Shown: positions 51,720 to 61,795, counted from the first letter of the stretch. The stretch is 64,000 nt of DNA from Anaerolineales bacterium (GCA_026129305.1 JAHCII010000008.1:24874-88873); one strand, 5' to 3'. Translations and numbers: made by a program. Notes: a model not told the origin generated them from the sequence alone.

Positions 51720-53555
51720 CTAACCTTCCGCCGGCAGCACCTTGCCCGCCAGGAAGGGATCCTGCTCGCGGGTCAACTCCTCACGGAACTGTTGCGTGTA
51801 GAGGTTGTAGTAGTGGCCGCCTTGGCGTAACAACTCAGCGTGACTGCCGCTCTCGGCGATGCGGCCCTTCTCGATGACCAGAATGCGGTCAGCGCGCTTG
51901 ATGGTGGACAAGCGGTGGGCGATGATGAAACTGGTGCGGCCCTTCATCATGGTTTCCATACCCTTCTGGATCAGCGCTTCAGTGAGCGTATCCACCGAGC
52001 TGGTGGCCTCGTCCATCACGAAGATCTCCGGGTCAGCCAGCACGGCGCGGGCCAGGCTGATCAGCTGCTTTTGGCCCAGGGAAAGCAGATTGCCACCCTC
52101 ACCCACTTCGGCATTGTAGCCCTTGTCCAGGTCGACGATAAAGTCGTGGGCGCCGGCCAACTTGGCGGCCTCCTCGACCTCCACGTCGCTGGCCCCCAGG
52201 CGACCGTAGCGGATGTTTTCGCGCACATTGCCGGAGAAGAGGTGCGGAGTTTGCAGCACCACTCCCACGCGGGATTGGATACCGTGCAAGGTGTACTGGG
52301 TATAGTCCTCGCCGGCAATCAAAACGCGCCCGCTGGTGGGCTCATAGAAGCGACAGACCAGATTGACGATGGTGCTCTTGCCACCGCCGGTGGGACCCAC
52401 CAGGGCGATGGTTTGGCCCTGTTCCACATGCAAGTCAAAGTCACTCAAGACAGCTTCATCTGGGGCATCGTCGTAGGCGAAAGTCACATTCTCGAAGCGA
52501 ATGTCGCCCACCAAGCTGCCCGGGTCGCGGGCGCCGGGGCGGTCCACCACAGTGGCTTTGGCGTCCAGCAGCGAGAAGATGCGCTCAGCGGAGGCAATGG
52601 CCTGCTGAAGTTCAGCGTAAACCCGCGCCATTTCCTGGATGGGAAAGAGCATCAATGTGATGTAGGTGACGAAGGCGGAAATACCACCGATGGTCATGCT
52701 GCCCAACTGCACTTCCACACCGCCGAACCAGATGACCGCCCCCAAACCGAATGAGCTGATCAGCTGCACGATGGGCAGGAAAAGCGCCGAAAGCCAGGCG
52801 GCGCGGAAGCCGGCCCTGTGCATTTCGCTGGTCAAGCCGCCAAACTCACGCAGGTTGGCCTCTTCACGCCCCAACGACTTGGTCACACGCACACCCGTAA
52901 TGTTCTCATTGTAGGCGCCGGTGATACGCGAGTTGATCTTGCGCACCTCGCGATATTCCGTGATGATCTTCTTCTGGAACCAGGAAGCGACGACCACCAG
53001 GACCGGAATGATCAGGCCCACGATGACGGTCAGCTTCCAGTTGATGAGCGCCATGAACACCAAGGCGGTCAGGATGTTGGTGATGCCCCAGGTAGTATCC
53101 AACAAACCCCAGGTCACCAGCTCCGCCACGCGGTCTGAGTCCGAATTGACCCGCGAGATGATCCAACCCACCGGAGTGCGGTTGTAGTAAGACAGCGACA
53201 GGCCTTGCAGGTGGTCGAACATCTTGCGGCGCAAGTCGTAGCGCACCTTTTCGCCGAGCACACCGGTCAGGTAGATGAAGCCGAAGACCGCCGCGGCCTG
53301 GACCAGCATGAGTAGGCCGTAAGGCAGCATAATGCGCGCCACTTCGGTCATATCGCCCACCGCCACACCGCGGTCGATGATCTCCTTATTCAGGTAAGTG
53401 AAATAGGAGTCCAACACGGACACCAGGCCGATCATCAGCAGGAAGCCCGCCGCCCAGGGCCAGTGCGCCTTCAGCAGGCCAAGGATGCGCCGGATGGTGC
53501 GGCCGGTGACTGTCGTAGAAAATTCTTCTTCTTGAAACTCGGTAAAGTCTTCCAT
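51720..53555 (-). CDS. ABC exporter half-transporter, subunit 2
   Basis: 611 aa. Six-helix exporter domain (about 40-335) fused to an ATPase: Walker A GPTGGGKSTI, Walker B FVMDEA with catalytic Glu, H-loop IAHRLS. The signature is LSLGQKQ instead of LSGGQ. Combined with the partner's Asp-for-Glu Walker B this creates one degenerate and one consensus ATP site, as in heterodimeric exporters (BmrCD, TM287/288). Multidrug or lipid-like substrates are likely. Starts 10 bp after the partner gene with AGGAT before the ATG. Confidence 0.9.
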   Translation of the reverse strand: MEDFTEFQEEEFSTTVTGRTIRRILGLLKAHWPWAAGFLLMIGLVSVLDSYFTYLNKEIIDRGVAVGDMTEVARIMLPYGLLMLVQAAAVFGFIYLTGVLGEKVRYDLRRKMFDHLQGLSLSYYNRTPVGWIISRVNSDSDRVAELVTWGLLDTTWGITNILTALVFMALINWKLTVIVGLIIPVLVVVASWFQKKIITEYREVRKINSRITGAYNENITGVRVTKSLGREEANLREFGGLTSEMHRAGFRAAWLSALFLPIVQLISSFGLGAVIWFGGVEVQLGSMTIGGISAFVTYITLMLFPIQEMARVYAELQQAIASAERIFSLLDAKATVVDRPGARDPGSLVGDIRFENVTFAYDDAPDEAVLSDFDLHVEQGQTIALVGPTGGGKSTIVNLVCRFYEPTSGRVLIAGEDYTQYTLHGIQSRVGVVLQTPHLFSGNVRENIRYGRLGASDVEVEEAAKLAGAHDFIVDLDKGYNAEVGEGGNLLSLGQKQLISLARAVLADPEIFVMDEATSSVDTLTEALIQKGMETMMKGRTSFIIAHRLSTIKRADRILVIEKGRIAESGSHAELLRQGGHYYNLYTQQFREELTREQDPFLAGKVLPAEG

Positions 53556-53565
53556 AGCAAAAATC

Positions 53566-55389
53566 CTATTGGCCTTGGTTGGCCGAGGCAACCTCCCGCT
53601 CGACTTCATGTTCAATCATCGTCTGGATGTTGAACACCTCGCGGTAGATGCCGTCTTGTTCCAGCAGCTGCGCATGCGTGCCCTGCTGTACCAAACGACC
53701 CTTGTCAAAGACCAGGATCAGATCAGCCGACATGACGCTTTGAATGCGATGCGCAATGATGAAGGTCGTGCGCCCGCCCAGCTGGCGCTTGAGTGCGGCG
53801 CGGATCGATGCCTCTGTCTCGGTGTCCACTGCCGAGGTGGAGTCATCCAAGATCAGCAGGCTGGGCTTTTTCAGCAGCGTGCGCGCCAGGGTGATGCGCT
53901 GCTTCTGACCACCGGAGAGCGTGACGCCCTTCTCACCGACGATAGTCTCGTAGCCTTTGGGAAAGCCCAGGACGACATCATGCACGGCGGCGTCCGCCGC
54001 AGCGGCTTCGATGTCGGCATTGTCCACTTCGCGACCAACGCTGTAGCGCAGGTTCTCACGGATGGTGCGCGAGAACAGGAAAGGCTCTTGCAGCACGATA
54101 CCGATCTGCTCACGCAGGTAGCGCCGCGGATAATCCTTGAGCTCAACGCCATCCAGCAAGATGCGGCCGGAGGTGTAATCGTAGAAGCGCGGCAGCAGGC
54201 TGACCAGGCTGGTCTTGCCAGAGCCGGTGGAACCCAAGAGGGCCACGGTCTGGCCCGGCTGCACATGGAAGCTGATGTCCTTGAGCACCGGCATGTTGGG
54301 CTCATACTCGAAGCTGACGTTCTCAAAGACCAGTTCGCCTTTAAGTCGCTCCGGCAGGGATGCCTGGCCGTCCTCCAGCGGTTCACGCTCTTCACGGATG
54401 ATGCGACTGACGCGCTCAAAAGACACCAGACCGCGCGACATTTCCACAATCACCCGACCCAGGTTGCGGATGGGCCAAATCAGCCAGACCAACAAGGTGA
54501 TATACGAGAGATAGTCACCAGTGGAGAGTTGCCCACTAATGGTCATTTGAGCGCCGATGTAGTAGCCAAAGAGCATCTGCGCGCCGGTAATGATGTCTGA
54601 CAGGGGCCAGAATGTCGAATGCCAGATCAGCAGCTTGCGGCCACGTTCGTACTTCTCATAGTTTTCCTTTTCAAACTTGTTCTGCTCGTACTCCTGGCGG
54701 GCAAAAGCCTTCACCACGCGCACGCCAGACAAGTTCTCTTGCAGCACAGCCGAGAGTACGCCGTCCTGGTTCTGGAAATCCTCATAGGCATCTGAAATGC
54801 GCTTGAAAAACCAGATCGACATCAAGATGGTGATAGGCACACAGATCACCGAGAGCCAAGCCAACTCGCCGTCCAGCAGGAAAAGCGCGGCAAAGTTGGC
54901 CAGAAACAAGGTAACGATGCGGCCAAACTGGGTGGCCTCTTGGGCGATGAAGCGCCGCACGGCGTCCACGTCCGAAGTCACCTTCTGGATCAGCTCACCG
55001 GTCTTGGTGCGATCGTGAAAGTTGAAAGACAGGCGCTGGATGTGGTCGTAGAGGTAGTTACGCAGGCGCTCAGCGACGACTTCGCCCGTGCGACCGGCCA
55101 GCGTGCCGCTGAGGTAGGTGAAGAAGCCCTGCACCACGGCCAGGCCAATGAAGCCCAGCGCCACGAGTGGCACTTGGGCAGCAAAATCCGGGCTGGAGAG
55201 CACATCATCAATGAAAAAGCCCAGCAGCAGGTAGACGGATGAGCGGCCCAGGGCGGCAATACCCAGGCCCAGCATGGAACCGACATAGGCCAGGCGGCGG
55301 CCTTCCAGCAGACGCCACATGCCTTTCCACAGACTCTCGGCCCCCACCTGTTTGAGGGAGATCAATTCAGAACCGGGTTGTGCGGACAA
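53566..55389 (-). CDS. ABC exporter half-transporter, subunit 1
   Basis: 607 aa, TTG start preceded by AAGGAG. Six-helix exporter domain then ATPase with Walker A GSTGSGKTSL, canonical signature LSGGQKQR, and Walker B LLILDDSTSAVD in which the catalytic Glu is Asp. Complementary degeneracy with subunit 2 supports an obligate heterodimer. A promoter lies 140 bp upstream; the leader has small inverted repeats. Confidence 0.9.
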   Translation of the reverse strand: MSAQPGSELISLKQVGAESLWKGMWRLLEGRRLAYVGSMLGLGIAALGRSSVYLLLGFFIDDVLSSPDFAAQVPLVALGFIGLAVVQGFFTYLSGTLAGRTGEVVAERLRNYLYDHIQRLSFNFHDRTKTGELIQKVTSDVDAVRRFIAQEATQFGRIVTLFLANFAALFLLDGELAWLSVICVPITILMSIWFFKRISDAYEDFQNQDGVLSAVLQENLSGVRVVKAFARQEYEQNKFEKENYEKYERGRKLLIWHSTFWPLSDIITGAQMLFGYYIGAQMTISGQLSTGDYLSYITLLVWLIWPIRNLGRVIVEMSRGLVSFERVSRIIREEREPLEDGQASLPERLKGELVFENVSFEYEPNMPVLKDISFHVQPGQTVALLGSTGSGKTSLVSLLPRFYDYTSGRILLDGVELKDYPRRYLREQIGIVLQEPFLFSRTIRENLRYSVGREVDNADIEAAAADAAVHDVVLGFPKGYETIVGEKGVTLSGGQKQRITLARTLLKKPSLLILDDSTSAVDTETEASIRAALKRQLGGRTTFIIAHRIQSVMSADLILVFDKGRLVQQGTHAQLLEQDGIYREVFNIQTMIEHEVEREVASANQGQ

Positions 55390-55525
55390 GAAAACACACT
55401 CCTTAACGAAGCAAATAAAGACAACTCACCAAATAGGTGAACGACAATAAGTCGCCTAAGCGATTAGATTGGGGGAAGAGGGCCAGACGCAAAATCTGCC
55501 TGTAGAGGCAGAACCGACGCTGGAT

Positions 55526-55554
55526 AGTTTATAGCAAGTGGGGGGCGTTGTCAA
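55526..55554 (-). promoter_or_regulatory. Promoter of the ABC exporter operon
   Basis: Minus strand TTGACA (55549-55554), 17-bp spacer, TAAACT (55526-55531). It gives a leader of about 130 nt with inverted repeats TCTGCCT/AGGCAGA (about 55496-55513) and TCACC/GGTGA (about 55426-55440), of unknown function. Confidence 0.7.
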
Positions 55555-55561
55555 TCGCTGA

Positions 55562-57169
55562 ATGGTCGACATGATAAAATCGCACATCGCTACTCAAAAG
55601 TCTCCCCGTCTCTCGCATTTTGCCCGCTCCACGCTGCTGATCGCCTTCTTTTTTGGCGTGGATAAGGTGCTGGCTTTTGTGCGCCAGATCATCGTCAACA
55701 ACCAGTTCGGCTTGAGCTATGAGCTGGACGTCTTTAACGTGGCCAACAATATCCCAGACCTGCTCTCGGCCTTGATCTCGGGCGGTGCGCTGGGTGTGGC
55801 CTTGATCCCGGTCTTATCTGATTACTTGGAGAAACGCGGCCGCGGCAAAACCTGGGCGCTGTTTGTACGCGTGCTGAACCTGGCGTTCATCGTGACTGCG
55901 CTGCTTTCAGTGGTTATTGCCCTTTTCGCCCCCTGGCTGATCGAAGTGGTCATCGCCCCCGGATTCCCTGCCGAACAGCAGACGCTGGCGGTGGAACTGA
56001 TGCGCCTGGACCTGGTCGCCATCCTGATCTTTTCGCTCAGCGGCCTGGCCATGGCCGCGCTGCAAGCCAACCAGCATTTCCTGCTGCCGGCGCTGGCCCC
56101 GGCGCTCTACAACGTGGGCCAGATCTTCGGCGCGCTGATCCTGGCGCCGGAGAGCGGCTATCCTCTGGGCAGCATGACCTTGCCGCACGCCGGCATGGGC
56201 ATCCACGGCCTGGTGTGGGGCGTGATTCTGGGAGCGCTGCTGCACCTGGGCATTCAGGTGCCTGGCCTGCTGCGCTACGGCTTCCGTTGGCAACCCGTGG
56301 TGGGCCTGCGCACCCCGGGCGTGCAGCAGGTGCTGCGCCTGATGGGGCCGCGAGTGCTGACGATGCTCTTTATTCACATCTATTTCGTGGCGCGCGACAA
56401 CCTGGCTTCGCCGCTGCCCGAAGGCTCGATCACGGCATTGAACCTGGGGTGGTTCATCATGCAGGTGCCGGAGACGCTGCTCGGCTCGGCGGTGGCGATC
56501 GCCCTGCTGCCCAGCATCTCGGAACTGTTCAGCCTGGGTCTGGGCGAAAAATTCACGCAGACTGTGAACGGCGCGGTACGCGCCATTCTGGCCTTCACGA
56601 TCCCTTCGGCAGTGCTGCTGGCGATTGGCTTGCCGCCGCTGGTGGCACGCGCTTTCCCTGCCTTTAGCCCCGCCGAGGTCGACTTGGTGGTGTGGGTCAC
56701 ACGCTTATACCTGGCCGGGCTGACGGGGCACGCTCTGCTGGAGATCGCCTCACGTTCGTTTTACGCCACGCAAAACGCCAAGACACCCATGTGGGCGGCG
56801 GCGCTAAACGCGCTGGTATTCATTGTGCTGGCGGTGTGGCTGACCGGCCGGATGGGCGCCGGCGGCATCGCCCTGGCGGGTACGCTGGCCTTCACCTCTG
56901 AAGCGATCTTGCTGCTGTGGCTGCTGGGACGCGGCTACCAGGGCCTGTTGAGCAGCTGGGACACGCTGGCCCGCGTGGCGCTGGCCTCGATCCTGGGCAG
57001 CCTGGCGCTGTACGGCCTGATGCGCTTTGCGCCGGGGCCGCCGTGGCTGATCGCCCTGTTGGGCATGCTGGTAGGCCTGGGCCTGGCGCTGCCCTTGGTG
57101 TGGCCTGAAATTAAAGCTTTTGCACACATGGGCCGGCAATCCGCCGGGCCGGCAGACCCGCGCCCCTAG
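55562..57169 (+). CDS. murJ: Lipid II flippase MurJ
   Basis: 535 aa, MOP-superfamily MviN/MurJ with about fourteen transmembrane helices. The N-terminal FGVDKVLAFVRQIIVNNQFG, the conserved ALIPVLSDY segment and the later ARSFPAFSP and ASRSFYATQNAKTPMWA regions are typical. It moves lipid II outward for peptidoglycan synthesis, so the organism is expected to make a peptidoglycan wall. Start at 55562 or the ATG at 55571. Its stop overlaps that of the convergent ABC-F gene by 4 bp. Confidence 0.9.
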   Translation: MVDMIKSHIATQKSPRLSHFARSTLLIAFFFGVDKVLAFVRQIIVNNQFGLSYELDVFNVANNIPDLLSALISGGALGVALIPVLSDYLEKRGRGKTWALFVRVLNLAFIVTALLSVVIALFAPWLIEVVIAPGFPAEQQTLAVELMRLDLVAILIFSLSGLAMAALQANQHFLLPALAPALYNVGQIFGALILAPESGYPLGSMTLPHAGMGIHGLVWGVILGALLHLGIQVPGLLRYGFRWQPVVGLRTPGVQQVLRLMGPRVLTMLFIHIYFVARDNLASPLPEGSITALNLGWFIMQVPETLLGSAVAIALLPSISELFSLGLGEKFTQTVNGAVRAILAFTIPSAVLLAIGLPPLVARAFPAFSPAEVDLVVWVTRLYLAGLTGHALLEIASRSFYATQNAKTPMWAAALNALVFIVLAVWLTGRMGAGGIALAGTLAFTSEAILLLWLLGRGYQGLLSSWDTLARVALASILGSLALYGLMRFAPGPPWLIALLGMLVGLGLALPLVWPEIKAFAHMGRQSAGPADPRP

Positions 57170-58821
57170 CGCTTCTCTTTTGCCTTAGCTTCCTGATAGT
57201 CGCTGTAGCCGCCGGGGTAATCGATCAGTTTGCCATCCTGCAGTTCCACAATGCGGGTTGCGACCTGGTCGAGGAAGTAACGGTCGTGTGAGATCATCAA
57301 CACGCTGCCCTCAAAGCCTTCGAGTACTTCTTCCAAGACCTCGGCGGAGCGGATGTCCAGGTTGTTGGTGGGTTCGTCCAACAGCAGGAAATTGGCCCCG
57401 CTGAGCATGATCAGCAGCAGCTGAAGACGGCTGCGCTCTCCGCCGGAGAGCGTATCGACACGGTTGTTGAGCTGCTGATAACTGTAGAGGAAACGGGCCA
57501 GCAGGCTGGTGGCGTGAGGTTCGCTGAGGTTGGCCGCCCGGCGCACTGTATCCAGCAGGGAACGTGAGCTCTCCAGCGTCTCATGCTCCTGGGCATAATA
57601 AGCGTGCCGGATGCTCGGCCCCAGCTTGATCTGGCCGGCGTCGGGCTGCTCGCGCCCCAGCAGCAGGCGGAAAAGTAGCGACTTACCGGCGCCGTTTGGC
57701 CCCACCAGGCCGACACGTTCGCCGTGCCACAGGGTCAGATCCAGGCCGGTGAGCACTTCTTTGCGCGGCTCCTCGCCCACGATCTCAAAACCTTTGCGCA
57801 GCCCGCTGATCTCCAGCACTTTGTTGCTGCCGCGCCAGCCCGCCAGCTGCAGACCCATGTCCTTGCGCTCGGCGACGGGCTTGTCCACCTTGTCCATCTT
57901 TTCGATGCGCTTCATCATCGACTTGGCGCGGCGGATCAGTTTTTCGTTCTCGTGCGAGCGGCCCCAGGTCAACATGCGCTTGGCAGACAATTCCAGACGT
58001 TTTATTTCGCGCTGCTGAACATCAAACTGGTGCTGTTGCTGCACGCGGCGCGCATCCTTTTCGGCGGCATATTCCGAGTAGTTGCCGGGATAGACGGTGA
58101 TGCGACCTTCTTCCAGGTCGGCAATCTCATCGGCCACGACGTCCAGCAAGTAACGGTCATGCGAGACGATGACCACTCCACCCGGATAGCTGCGGATGTA
58201 CTTCTCCAGGAAGTCCTTACCCTGCATGTCGAGGTGGTTGTCGGGTTCGTCGAGGAGCAGCAGGTCAGGTTGCACCACCAGCAATTTGGCTAAGCCAACC
58301 AGCTTCTTCTGCCCACCGCTCAGCGCAGTGACGGGCAGCTCCAACTCGTGCTCTTCAAAGCCCAGGTTGAGCAAGGTGGCGCGCACTTGGCCTTCGTAGC
58401 CCGGGCCGCCTATACGGGTAAATTCTTCCAGCAGCGCGGCCTGCTCTTCGATCTTGCGGGAGAGCTTTTTCTCGTCAGAATAGACTTCGGGCAGACCCAT
58501 GTCGGCTTCTACCCTGGCCAGGCGGGCTTGCAGCTCCGGCAGCCGACTGGAGGCGGTCAGCGCTTCCTGGATGACACTGTACTCCGGGTTGAGGCGCGGC
58601 TCCTGGTGCAGGTAACCGATGCTGATGGCGCCGCGGGCGTTGGCAAAGCCACTTTCGGTGCTCAGCTCCCCGCTGATCATCTTCAGCAAACTGCTCTTGC
58701 CGGCGCCGTTGGGGCCGACAAGGCCCACACAGCGGTCGTTATGGATATCCCAAGAAAGATTCTCGAAGACGGGGGCGGCGTTGTAGGACACCGTCACCCG
58801 GTCGAGGCTGAACGCAATAAT
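57166..58821 (-). CDS. ABC-F family ATPase, probable ATT start
   Basis: 551 aa if read from ATT at 58821. Two ATPase cassettes: GPNGAGKSSL and LSGGQKK in the first, GPNGAGKSLL and LSGGERSRLQ in the second, joined by the charged linker typical of ABC-F proteins (about 235-320). No membrane domain. Family members act on ribosomes (EttA, Uup, resistance factors). An AGGAG lies 8 nt before ATT-ATT-GCG, giving IIAFSLDRVTVSYN; the first standard start is GTG at 58797, 32 nt from that site and after the usual first strand. Overlapping end with murJ. Confidence 0.88.
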   Translation of the reverse strand: MIAFSLDRVTVSYNAAPVFENLSWDIHNDRCVGLVGPNGAGKSSLLKMISGELSTESGFANARGAISIGYLHQEPRLNPEYSVIQEALTASSRLPELQARLARVEADMGLPEVYSDEKKLSRKIEEQAALLEEFTRIGGPGYEGQVRATLLNLGFEEHELELPVTALSGGQKKLVGLAKLLVVQPDLLLLDEPDNHLDMQGKDFLEKYIRSYPGGVVIVSHDRYLLDVVADEIADLEEGRITVYPGNYSEYAAEKDARRVQQQHQFDVQQREIKRLELSAKRMLTWGRSHENEKLIRRAKSMMKRIEKMDKVDKPVAERKDMGLQLAGWRGSNKVLEISGLRKGFEIVGEEPRKEVLTGLDLTLWHGERVGLVGPNGAGKSLLFRLLLGREQPDAGQIKLGPSIRHAYYAQEHETLESSRSLLDTVRRAANLSEPHATSLLARFLYSYQQLNNRVDTLSGGERSRLQLLLIMLSGANFLLLDEPTNNLDIRSAEVLEEVLEGFEGSVLMISHDRYFLDQVATRIVELQDGKLIDYPGGYSDYQEAKAKEKR

Positions 58822-58835
58822 TGTTCAGACTCCTA

Positions 58836-59195
58836 TCAGCGGCGCGCCCGACCGATGGGGCCGAGGTGCGTATTGTGGAAGGAGTCCAGATACTTCAAGC
58901 CATAGCCAAAGAAGCGATCCATGGCGATATGGATGAACAAGACCACGCCGGCAATCGTGAGCAGTGGCATTGCCAGCCACTGCCCCGCCAGATAGAACAA
59001 GATGGCCACGCCACGGTGATGGGCGACATTGTAGAGCAGCGCACCAATGCGAGGATTCAACAGATAACCGATCCCGCTCGCATCCGGGAGGAAGAGCAGG
59101 GGCAGGAACCAGCCCCAGCTGAGCCCGGTGTGGGCATAAGCGGCCAAGCCCAGAGCGAATAGGGCGAGTTCTTCCAGGCGCAATATATTTTTCAT
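58836..59195 (-). CDS. DUF4260 membrane protein
   Basis: 119 aa, about four hydrophobic segments, the conserved EELALFALGLAAY start, LPDASGIGYLLNPRIGALLYN and the ending FFGYGLKYLDSFHNTHLG. These are the DUF4260 marks; activity unknown. The next gene in the operon (ABC-F) starts 14 bp later, its AGGAG touching this stop. Confidence 0.85.
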   Translation of the reverse strand: MKNILRLEELALFALGLAAYAHTGLSWGWFLPLLFLPDASGIGYLLNPRIGALLYNVAHHRGVAILFYLAGQWLAMPLLTIAGVVLFIHIAMDRFFGYGLKYLDSFHNTHLGPIGRARR

Positions 59196-59264
59196 ATCAA
59201 TTTCCGAACTCGTTATTGCGAGAACCTGTGCAAAAGCAACGGCAGGCCACGCGCAAGAAAGGTG

Positions 59265-60539
59265 TTAGTGGCCTTCCTTCTCATAAGGCTGCCCGTCGGC
59301 GGCGGGCATTTGACCGCGGCCAACCACGCCAGCCAGGATGATCATAGTGGCCACGTACGGCGCCATCAGCAGAAACTCCGAGGGCACACGTACGCCCAGA
59401 ATGGCGAGTCGCGCCGCCAGCATATCGGCAAAACCGAAGAGCAGACCGGCGCCAAAAGCCCCGAAGGGGTTCCAATTGCCGAAGATCATGGCCGCCAAGC
59501 CGATGAAGCCGCGCCCAGCCGTCATGACCTCATCAAAGCGCCCGACAGAGCCCAGGGTAAAGTAAGCGCCGCCAAAACCGGCCATCATGCCGCCCAGGAT
59601 CACCGCCATGTAACGCGTCCGAAAGACGTTGATGCCCAGGGTGTCGGCGGCCTTCGGGTGCTCACCCACCGAGCGCAGGCGCAATCCCCAGCGGGTGAAG
59701 AACAAGCCAAAGTGCAGCAGGGCCAGCAAGATCACCATGCCGAAGAAAAAGATATTGTGGGAGAAGGCGATCGGGCCGATGAAGGGGATGTCCACCAGGC
59801 CGGGAATTTGGATATCCGAAAAAATGCCCGGATTGTTGAGGTGGCGGCTGCTGGCCAGGTACTTGGCGGAAATGAACGAGGTGATGCCTATCGAAAAGAT
59901 GTTGATCACCGTGCCGGAAACGATCTGGTCAGTTTTGTATTTAATGGAAAGAATCGCATGGACCAAGGCCAACAGACCGCCAGCGATCACACCACTGAAC
60001 AAACCAACCCACAAACCGTACAGGCTGCCAAAGATGGCCGCCAGCATGGCGCTGGTCAGCATCATGCCTTCAATGGCGATGTTGACCACGCCCGCCCGTT
60101 CGCACAAGATACCCGACAATGCGCCGAGAGTGATCGGTATAGCCCGGATCAGGGTAGCCCGCAACAAGCCGGCCAGGTTGAGCGAGGCGCCGGAAGCCAC
60201 CCAAGACAGGAAGGCAAAGATGAACAACGCCGCGACCAAGCCCAGCACTGCATTGGTGCGTTTGCCAAAGCCGCGCACCAATTGAAACGCACCGATCAGT
60301 GCGCACACTGAAGCGAGGACATTGAGGATGGGCAATGTACCAAAAACCAGGTCCGGGAAGTTGGCCTGGCTGCCGCCCGGATTGAGGGTGAAGGTGGTGA
60401 TCATCCCCGCCTGCGTAGTACGACTGAAGAAGTACCAAATCACTCCAGCCAGGGCCAGGAAAACAATGCCCATCGTGGTGCGGCGCCGGGCTGTGCCATA
60501 GCTGGCGACAGTTGGGATCGTGGTCGACTGGGAACTCAT
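59265..60539 (-). CDS. BMP-type ABC importer permease 2 (nucleoside-type)
   Basis: 424 aa, about eleven hydrophobic segments. BPD_transp_2 family (like NupQ/YufQ): GILCERAGVVNIAIEGMMLT and AADTLGINVFRTRYMAVILGGMMAGFGGAYFTLG are characteristic. It forms the membrane pore together with permease 1. The N-terminal half has an unusually long extracytoplasmic loop (RTTQAGMITTFTLNPGGSQANFPD). Starts 2 bp after permease 1. Confidence 0.9.
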   Translation of the reverse strand: MSSQSTTIPTVASYGTARRRTTMGIVFLALAGVIWYFFSRTTQAGMITTFTLNPGGSQANFPDLVFGTLPILNVLASVCALIGAFQLVRGFGKRTNAVLGLVAALFIFAFLSWVASGASLNLAGLLRATLIRAIPITLGALSGILCERAGVVNIAIEGMMLTSAMLAAIFGSLYGLWVGLFSGVIAGGLLALVHAILSIKYKTDQIVSGTVINIFSIGITSFISAKYLASSRHLNNPGIFSDIQIPGLVDIPFIGPIAFSHNIFFFGMVILLALLHFGLFFTRWGLRLRSVGEHPKAADTLGINVFRTRYMAVILGGMMAGFGGAYFTLGSVGRFDEVMTAGRGFIGLAAMIFGNWNPFGAFGAGLLFGFADMLAARLAILGVRVPSEFLLMAPYVATMIILAGVVGRGQMPAADGQPYEKEGH

Positions 60540-60541
60540 GC

Positions 60542-61795
60542 TTAACCTCCCCAGCCACGCACATGCAGCTGGTCGTCATCATCTTCGGGAGTGCGCAAGC
60601 GGTAGATGGTACGGATGATGGCCGGGGCGGCGATGAAGGCCAGGATTAATGCCTGCATTACCGAGATGATGTCCACCGGAACATTGGCGGCAATTTGCAT
60701 TTGCAGGGCGCCGTTGCGCAGGGTGCCGAACAGCAGCGCAGCCAGCACCACACCCAGCGGGTGACTCTTCCCGATCAGGGCCAAAGCAATGCTATCGAAG
60801 CCATAGCCAGAGGAAAAAGCGGGCGCCAGATTGTAGTTTAAGCCCAGCACTTCATTGGCACCCGCCATCCCGGCCAAGGCCCCAGACAAGCTCATCGCCA
60901 GCACTGTGACCCAGACAATATTCATGCCCGCATAGCGGGCCGCCTTGGGGTTGGCCCCCACGGTGCGCAGTTCGAAGCCGATACGGGTTTTAAAGAGCAG
61001 CCAATAAACGCCATAGGCAGCGGCCAAGGCGATGAAGAAGCCAAGATGGAAGCGGATGGGACTATCGAAGAAGCGCGGCAGTTGTGCGCTGGCTTCAATA
61101 AAGGGACTAATCGGGTTAGTGCTGCCCGGGCGCTGCAGCGGACCGCGCAGCAAGTATTCACTGAGGCGGAAAGCAATGTAATTCATCATGATGGTGTTGA
61201 TGACCTCATGCCCGCCGGTCTTGGCTTTCAACCAGCCCGGGATGAAGCCCCAAAGCGCGCCACCCAATGCGCCGGCCCCCAACGCCAAGGGCAGGTGAAT
61301 GATGGCCGGCAGGCCGGTGAGGGCGAAGCCAACATACACTGACGTGATCGCGCCAATGAACAGCTGACCCTCCGCGCCGATATTGAACAAACCTGCCCGG
61401 AAGCCCAGCGCCACGGCCAGGCCGGCGAAAATGTAGGGTACCGATTTGGTCAGGCTTTCGAGAAAGGGATTGAAGGCCCGCCGAATGGCGGCTTCCTCCC
61501 CGCTGGACAAGGCATCGATGATGCGTTCTGGGTTGCCAATCGAGCCATTGAACAGCGCGCCATACGAGCGCAAGGCGGCGTTGACGCCGATGCCGATGGC
61601 TTCCAGCGGTGACTCGGACCAGGTGGTGTAAACCTGCTCCGTGGTCAGCGCCACAATCAAGCCCCCCAGGAGTAAACCGGTTACGATGGCCAGGATCGGC
61701 ACGAGGAGTGAACCGCGGGTGAGCTCCTCAAGAAAGATGCCGAAAGCAGTTTTCTTCTTGGAGGACGTCTGGGGTTGGGTGTCTTTCTTTGCCAT
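60542..61795 (-). CDS. BMP-type ABC importer permease 1 (nucleoside-type)
   Basis: 417 aa from ATG 61795, eight to ten hydrophobic segments. BPD_transp_2 family (like NupP/YufP): FRAGLFNIGAEGQLFIGAI, KAKTGGHEVINTIMMNYIA, GANPKAARYAGMN. A GTG at 61801 overlaps the ATPase stop and is a possible earlier start. Part of the importer for nucleosides or related purine compounds. Confidence 0.9.
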   Translation of the reverse strand: MAKKDTQPQTSSKKKTAFGIFLEELTRGSLLVPILAIVTGLLLGGLIVALTTEQVYTTWSESPLEAIGIGVNAALRSYGALFNGSIGNPERIIDALSSGEEAAIRRAFNPFLESLTKSVPYIFAGLAVALGFRAGLFNIGAEGQLFIGAITSVYVGFALTGLPAIIHLPLALGAGALGGALWGFIPGWLKAKTGGHEVINTIMMNYIAFRLSEYLLRGPLQRPGSTNPISPFIEASAQLPRFFDSPIRFHLGFFIALAAAYGVYWLLFKTRIGFELRTVGANPKAARYAGMNIVWVTVLAMSLSGALAGMAGANEVLGLNYNLAPAFSSGYGFDSIALALIGKSHPLGVVLAALLFGTLRNGALQMQIAANVPVDIISVMQALILAFIAAPAIIRTIYRLRTPEDDDDQLHVRGWGG

